A stretch of 64,000 bases of DNA from contig NC_020168.2 of the NCBI RefSeq assembly GCF_000224145.3, positions 2,491,171 through 2,555,170 on the forward strand, read 5' to 3'. The DNA is from Ciona intestinalis. Lineage: Eukaryota > Chordata > Ascidiacea > Phlebobranchia > Cionidae. The notes beneath the pieces were generated by a model that saw only the letters and a list, made by a program, of their open reading frames with translations, was not told the origin of the DNA and ran no database searches. Position 1 is the first letter of the stretch, and each line of letters begins with the position of its first letter. Shown piece by piece: positions 58,701-64,000 of this stretch. A program made the translations under genes and the position numbers.

Positions 58701-61700
58701 TTTGTCTACGTATAAAACGCAAATTATAAATTTTAAGTCTATTCAGTACACCAACAAATAGTATACTTAACACTTTTACACTCGCTAACTCTCTTACTTT
58801 GTTAGCTTTGAGTTTGGGTAAAATAATGGATTGAATGTCTGGAGATCGTTTTAAAGTTATATATATATATATATTTACATGGCAAAGAAACTGGCACAGC
58901 TGGTTAAATTCGGTAGGTTAACTACAAGTTGCAGAATACTGTTAATATAAAAAAAACTAATTTGGTGTCCTCCCCCACAATGTAGTTTTGTAGATTTTTA
59001 TTGCCAAACCTTTAAAGGTTTACTTTTAGTACCTAATTCTAACATGAAGTTTTAATACTTAAGTTTACTACGAGTACCTGTTCCATGTCCAATGCTAACC
59101 GATATTCACTTGTTTGTTGTGGACCGTGTAGAACCATATCTCTGCTCAGATCATGGTACGGAAGGTCATTAACAAACAAACCCATTTCGTACATATTGTT
59201 TAAATCATCATTCCTGGAGAAATTAATCATGGTAATTTAGGAAACTCCAGTCTAAATCCTATGGCCCGCTTTGTCACGGATCTCACCATAGTAGAATGTG
59301 TTATTAGGTCAGTTGAAAATATTTTGAGAACTAAGTTTGGCTGTAACAAGCCAAAGGCTTTATATATCAATGCTGCATCTCGGTGGAATAAATTTTAGAA
59401 AACTGATCTGCATATTCCTTGTTTCCAAATGAAGTTTAGTCAAAATCTAAAAATTAAAACTTTTGAAATATCTTACTTACATTACTGTAGAAAGAAATAT
59501 AACATAATCTTTCTCCTGGACGTATAACATTTGACCACGCAGCTTCACAAAGTGAGTTGCTGTCATTTGATCACGAAACCGAGAAGCTGTGTCTAAAAAC
59601 ATTGCATGTAAGTTTCAAAATATCGTTGCTGTAAAATTAGGTATAGGCCAAACCTGTAATTTCGTTCAGAGAAAACTTTATGTTTTTTTATTTATTTTTA
59701 TTTCATATAATTTAAAAAAATTGAAATAGGTTATATAATTATCAACCTATAGTTTATAAACCACCGTTTTAAAAGTTATGGTCTTTATCAATGGTGTGCA
59801 ATCTGCGCCCACGGGCCCAATGCTGCCCACAAATGAAAGTTGTGCAGCCGCAAAGCCAGCTGCATAATTTTTTACTGAATTTATTTGGTGTGACAATAAA
59901 TTTCTATAGAAGTTTTCCTCAGAAATTTATGTGTCCGAACTTTATATTTCTGCAAGGAAATAACCCCCTTTAAAATCATAAGATCAAAGACAAAAGTAAA
60001 CTATTACTGAAATGTGCAAGCCTATGTTAAATAAAGTGAGTTAACCTAGTAATTTATACTTGGCCCTGTTGTAATAAAAGTTGCACACCCCTGGTCCACA
60101 TTATTTTGCTTAAAAAAACAAATTCGAAACAACAAGTGATATTTACTTTCCTCATTGACGGCTTGTCTCTCGGAACTTTTAGCTGAGGTCAACTCGAACA
60201 CATTGTTTCGATGAATTCTCACCTATACACAGTTAAGATTCAACACAAAACATTATACACATTTTAAGTGTAGTTTGATACAATGAAAAAATAAACATTT
60301 AAGAAAATAAATTAAAAGACATATATATCTATAGCACTCCATTTGTTTTTCATTTAGAATACAGTGCTTTATTCAATAATATAAACAAATCAGTAATAAA
60401 ACACATATAACTCCTAAAGTAACCTACATTTTCCCACGTCAGTGCATATCCAAGAGGCCGTGTCATAAAGAAAGCTTCGTTAAGCCTTCTTCCCTCCAAC
60501 CCTTTGTATATGACATCTATACCAAGCCCAGTGCTCAAAATCTCCAATCTAAAATTAATATTATGATTATACCAACTTATTGTGCCTGTAACAGTATTTC
60601 CTTCATTGTCTAAACAAATGTAATAAAAATAACCGGATTTTTTTTCAAACCTTTTTCCAACCCTTAGGACGGTAATGCATACAAAAAAGTTTAAGAACCA
60701 CTGTTCTAAGTGAATTAATTTACTTTTGTTTAAGTAAAGTGAATAAGCGAATAAATTCAACTTATTTACAATGGTGCAGTTTGTTTCCATGTATTCAGTA
60801 GGTTAGGTGGTCACAGATAGTTTATAAGCGGCAGCAAGGGAAAATTATATTATATTGATAATTGTCACAAAACTTTTATTATGTTTTAGCAATATTTCAC
60901 AATTTTTTGTTTGAATTTTATATTCAACATAAAGAATGGTTATAGGCATTTAGGGACTGTAAAAGGGGTCCACATAGTATAAAAGGTTGGAAACCACTCA
61001 CACTTAGTTTATTATATATATGTACCTGTCGTTAAACACAAGATGATATGGAAATAGATCGAAAGCCATGTTGGAGGGCATGATCAAGTTGTTTTTCTCC
61101 CTGAACTTCATATTTCCGGCAATGACTTTATGAAATGCTAAGTACTGGCTGTTCTGAAAGTTCAACCTTCAAATTTCAAAAAAATAAAGAAGAATAATAT
61201 AATTCAATTATTTTAAATAGAAACATGTAGTTTGTATAAATTTAAATTTGATAAATTACTGCAGATGCTATCTGAATTGTATGTAGATGTTACATTACAT
61301 ATACAGGTATATAGAACTACCATTTACCTGTACACGGCTAACATGACATCCCCAGCAAAGCCCTGCTGTGTTACGAGCACATCTAGATCAATGGAATAAA
61401 ACTTGCTTGCAATCTTGAGTAGTAATCCTTTAACATAATGAACATAGCCAATGAAGGTTCTACGACTTCTATAGTGTAATTCCAAGCCTTCAGAATCTTC
61501 TTTTGAAACATGGAAACTAAAATATTAAATTATGAAACAACTTTTAACTTTTTTTGTGCAACAAAGTTTACAATATTTAAAAAAAATAATTCTCTAAAAA
61601 CAAAAATTACATGTTAATTTGTAAGCAGACACATATAAATAAAACCATGTAAATAAAAATAAAAGTGTTTAAAATAAACGTCATGTTATAACTTCTAAAG

Positions 61701-62858
61701 ATGCCATGCCCCACAAGATTAAATGATGATAGTTTTATTAATATTTGTTTTGATTGGAATAATTGTTTTACCTTGGAGGTTGAATTTCAGTGAAGCTGAA
61801 TCGATAGTAGTCATGCATGCAGTTCAATCCATTTAGAAAATCAGTAAAGCGTCGTCCTAAGACTTTTGTAACAGTATCATTTCTGGAAAACAAAAACTTT
61901 GGAGATGCTTTCTTTGCAAAAAAAGTTAGATTAAAAGAACAAAAACTGTAAAACTGTAAGTATGATGATTAAATAAAAACAAGTGTTGTTTGTTTTATTT
62001 TATTTCCTAGTATGTATTTCAATTCTGACATATTATATTCAATATACTAGGTATATTTTGCTATTTTACTTTAACCGCTAGGAAATATATTTGTCCACTG
62101 TAGCTGTAGCAATCAAAAACTAATATAAAGTTTTCTTTACATGTACAATATATCAGAATACGAACAGTACAGACTTATGTTGGTACATAGGTATTACAAC
62201 TAACATACTTTATATCAGCGATGTACAAAATAAAATGTTCCCCCGCAGCCTGCATAACTGATTCAATTGACTTCCCTGTTAACTCAGCCACAGCTTTTGC
62301 CAAGTTTGGTACGAGCTCTTCATGGTATATCTGTGTTGAAACAGTGTTATATCTCATATCAAAAAAATCTCATATCGTAAAAACTAATTTAACTTATATA
62401 TTGTTTTCTAAATCAAGCGGGTTCTTCTAAATGTCTTAAGTTATAGAAAGTGTTTGTCTATGATAAAGTTTGTGTTACAAAGAACTAGTTTTTTTTTTCT
62501 AATACATCTTGTATTTTTTTAAAACATCTTATAATTTCTAATGCATCTTGTAAAGCCTAGAAAAGCGGAAATTTGTTACACCCACTCTAAAATTCGACTG
62601 GATTCTACTTTTTTTAAATGTACATCACAAATCAAGTCATTCTTTCAGAAACAAGTTTTGCATCTAAGACAAGACTGTTTGTGTAGTTAAGTATAGACCT
62701 CACATAAAAGAAGCTTCAAATGCAACATATTTCTTTACCTTGTGTGTAGTGAACACAGAGTTTGAAATACCACATGGTCCAATGACTCTCTTCCATACTT
62801 GCTCGCCATACATTTGTTTGATACAGTCCATCAAGCTATCAAGAATAATACCGTACAT
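55786..62858 (-). CDS. Atypical soluble guanylate cyclase (Gyc-88E type)
   Basis: Makes cGMP in the cytosol in response to a heme-bound gas. Seventeen minus-strand exons: 62739-62858, 62209-62330, 61772-61882, 61328-61516, 61026-61166, 60428-60548, 60147-60222, 59481-59592, 59078-59213, 58565-58705, 58271-58372, 57620-57821, 57312-57421, 56698-56824, 56448-56496, 56296-56339 and 55786-55913; 676 residues. The H-NOX domain starts MYGIILDSLMDCIKQMYGEQ and keeps the proximal heme His104 (LNCMHDYYRF) and the YxSxR motif (Tyr133, Ser135, Arg137). HNOBA follows (VKLRGQMLYVQE; GLFVNDLPYHDLSRDMVLHG), then a coiled coil (RLEEMVESLSSEQRKTDDLL) and the cyclase domain. There, metal Asp434 (LFSDVV) and Asp478 (KVETVADGF) are present, with guanine-specifying Glu474 and Cys544 (YCLFGDTV). 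The usual Asn/Arg pair is His551/Lys555. The region of similarity to Gyc-88E (LYINDLSMHDFSRDLMLAG in fly) is stronger than to beta1. The acidic C-terminal tail is lineage-specific. Confidence 0.93.
56505..56680 (-). mobile_element. SINE body and tail fragment
   Basis: TTTATACATTTTGTGCCAGC, TAAGTTACCATGTATGTTAC and GACAACCCGTTAGTGACCAC match the reverse of the family body. The head is missing. It fills most of cyclase intron 14. Confidence 0.65.
57042..57238 (+). mobile_element. Family-1 MITE, complete
   Basis: TATAGTAGAGTGGGGAAAGA and TTTCCCCACCCTACTATA bracket a full interior. It lies in cyclase intron 13. Confidence 0.85.
57905..58190 (-). mobile_element. tRNA-headed SINE, tail type B, complete, reverse
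   Basis: From right to left: a box-B-like head (complement of CTTGAACCCATTACC), the body with TTAAGTGTCTTGTCCAAGA, GTTACCAGTTACCATGTTTG, then the tail GTTCTGTTTCATACACCTCC and TGAATGTAACTTACTTTAT. It lies in cyclase intron 11. Confidence 0.8.
59789..60093. mobile_element. Degraded hAT-type MITE
   Basis: Left end CAATGGTGTGCAAT and right end GTTGCACACCCCTG are imperfect inverted repeats of the hAT consensus. Flanking 8-mers GTCTTTAT and GTCCACAT agree at five of eight positions, as expected for an old target duplication. The interior has the GCGCCCACGGGCCCAATG type motif common in such elements. It lies in cyclase intron 7. Confidence 0.65.
60600..61010. mobile_element. hAT-like end fragments
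   Basis: AAGTTTAAGAACCACTG ends at about 60704 and GGTTGGAAACCACTC at about 61007; both look like right ends of hAT elements. No left ends were found, so these are fragments in cyclase intron 5. Confidence 0.4.
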
Positions 62859-64000
62859 GGCTGGAGGTCAAGTAACACCTATAATGCGAATGCTCCTGGT
62901 TTAAATAGAGTTTTCTTGTTAGTCATACATAGTTTCAAAACCTGCACATTATTGTAGTACGTATTCACTGCAATGTTCATAAGGACTGGACATGGATGTG
63001 ACTGACACTGTTATTTATTTGGATTTTGTTTACATAATGCAAAATATGAACACCACACACCTGCATGTGATAGGACCAGAGGATTAACCATCTCTGCAGT
63101 TGAAATGCTGGCGCAGCTGCGATTGATATAACGTGCAGTAACATCTGTATTGTGACACACATGTCGTTTAACGTTCGATATAAAGAATCAGAAGGAAAAA
63201 GATGAATTGTTTCTTTCTACCGAGGGGAATACCCAGAAATCAGTGTACAAAATAAATGACGTCGTTTTGGTAATTTAGCTTCGCTTTTTTTTGTGTTAAA
63301 TCAACGGTACACATATGTGTACCGTTGGTTAAATAGACCGGCCAATTTTACGATAGTTAAAACTAGTGTCTACCATCACACCCTTTTCTGACTCTGTTAT
63401 ACAGTTAAAATGGGACAGAATGTCTCCCTTGATGTATAAAGAATATGTGAGCCCTTAAAATATATAAAGTATATGTGAGCAATTAATGCTGATTAAACAC
63501 GACAGGGAGTTTTTCAGGCCAATTTCTTGAAATTTACATTCTGTTTAATGATAGAGCTTGGCTTTAATAAAGACTTATAGACCTTATTGACTTCTACCTC
63601 GTACTGTTGTAATTTCGTCTTTCTTACTTTGAATTCATCAGTAAAAAAGTGAGGTAACAGATTGACTTTACAAGACAAGTCCGAGTGAAATAGTTGCAGG
63701 ATTTCAATTTTGCGGAAATGAAGTGGAATGAACACAAGTTGAATACATGTTAAAAGAAGACTTATGTAATTACACAATAGAGATTCAACACTCAATATGA
63801 AATCCGGGCTTCTGTGTAAAACACAAAACTATCGCTTTACGTATGAAGCAAAGTTTCATTCCAGGTGTACTATCTTATTGAATTTAAAATCCTTATTAAC
63901 TTTGACATTACAAGAAGAACAGTAGCACCATAATATTGTCACAAACAACAGTTTTTTTAGTGCGAGTATATTGCTTGGTCAAATCAACAGGGTAAAAGTT
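62859..64000. other. 3' window edge, unexplained
   Basis: Upstream region of the cyclase plus AT-rich sequence. A minus-strand open frame at 63514-63795 (93 codons, ending NVNFKKLA) has coding-like composition in its last 50 codons and could be a terminal exon of a gene lying to the right. No family is recognised and no clear acceptor was found. A palindromic ACACATATGTGT lies near 63310. Confidence 0.3.

Noticed and set aside
60690-61010. Complete hAT element between two hAT-like ends
   Set aside because: Both ends point the same way and their target duplications do not match, so they are listed as fragments.

Overview
The window looks like tunicate nuclear DNA, most likely Ciona. It is AT-rich, its genes have many short exons and small introns, the proteins are recognisably chordate, and the introns and intergenic DNA carry many copies of a short TA-flanked MITE and a tRNA-headed SINE of the kind known from Ciona. 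No LTR element, retrovirus, Polinton, CRISPR array, rRNA or true tRNA gene was seen. Two 50-N assembly gaps are present (42092-42141 and 45625-45674).

Layout. At 0.86-4.0 kb on the + strand is the 3' part of a type I phosphatidylinositol-4-phosphate 5-kinase. At 6.4-11.5 kb (+) is a complete 16-exon LENG8-like gene (SAC3/GANP family). At 13.9-21.4 kb is a tandem segmental duplication carrying two paralogues of a small psq-type helix-turn-helix protein, with transposon debris between them. At 23.5-24.5 kb (-) is a Ly6/uPAR three-finger protein with a GPI-type tail. At 25.5-28.3 kb (-) is a trypsin-fold gene whose catalytic residues are replaced and which holds one in-frame TGA. From 28.3 to 32.1 kb there are mostly mobile elements. 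At 32.2-32.8 kb (+) is selenoprotein T, with a UGA/Sec codon and a candidate SECIS element downstream. At 33.4-35.7 kb (+) is the exosome subunit EXOSC4/RRP41. At 36.5-39.5 kb (+) is the PRC1 ubiquitin ligase RING2/RNF2. At 39.9-51.1 kb (-) is PAXIP1/PTIP, convergent with RNF2. At 52.1-54.4 kb (-) is a secreted, probably GPI-anchored DOMON protein. At 55.8-62.9 kb (-) is an atypical soluble guanylate cyclase. The last kilobase is unexplained.

Exon structures were built by hand from GT/AG sites, reading phase and remembered family alignments. For LENG8, EXOSC4, RNF2, PAXIP1, the DOMON gene, the Ly6 gene, the protease-like gene and the cyclase, all exon phases close exactly. PAXIP1 closes only when a duplicated block around an assembly gap is counted once.

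Most genes are unrelated housekeeping or signalling genes. The convergent pair RNF2 (Polycomb) and PAXIP1 (PTIP, of MLL3/4 complexes and DNA-damage signalling) is the only functional adjacency of note. The less ordinary content is the tandem psq-HTH pair, the protease with no usable triad, the cyclase with a His/Lys pair where Asn/Arg is usual, the apparent loss of one BRCT repeat in PAXIP1, and several TIR elements with clean target-site duplications.
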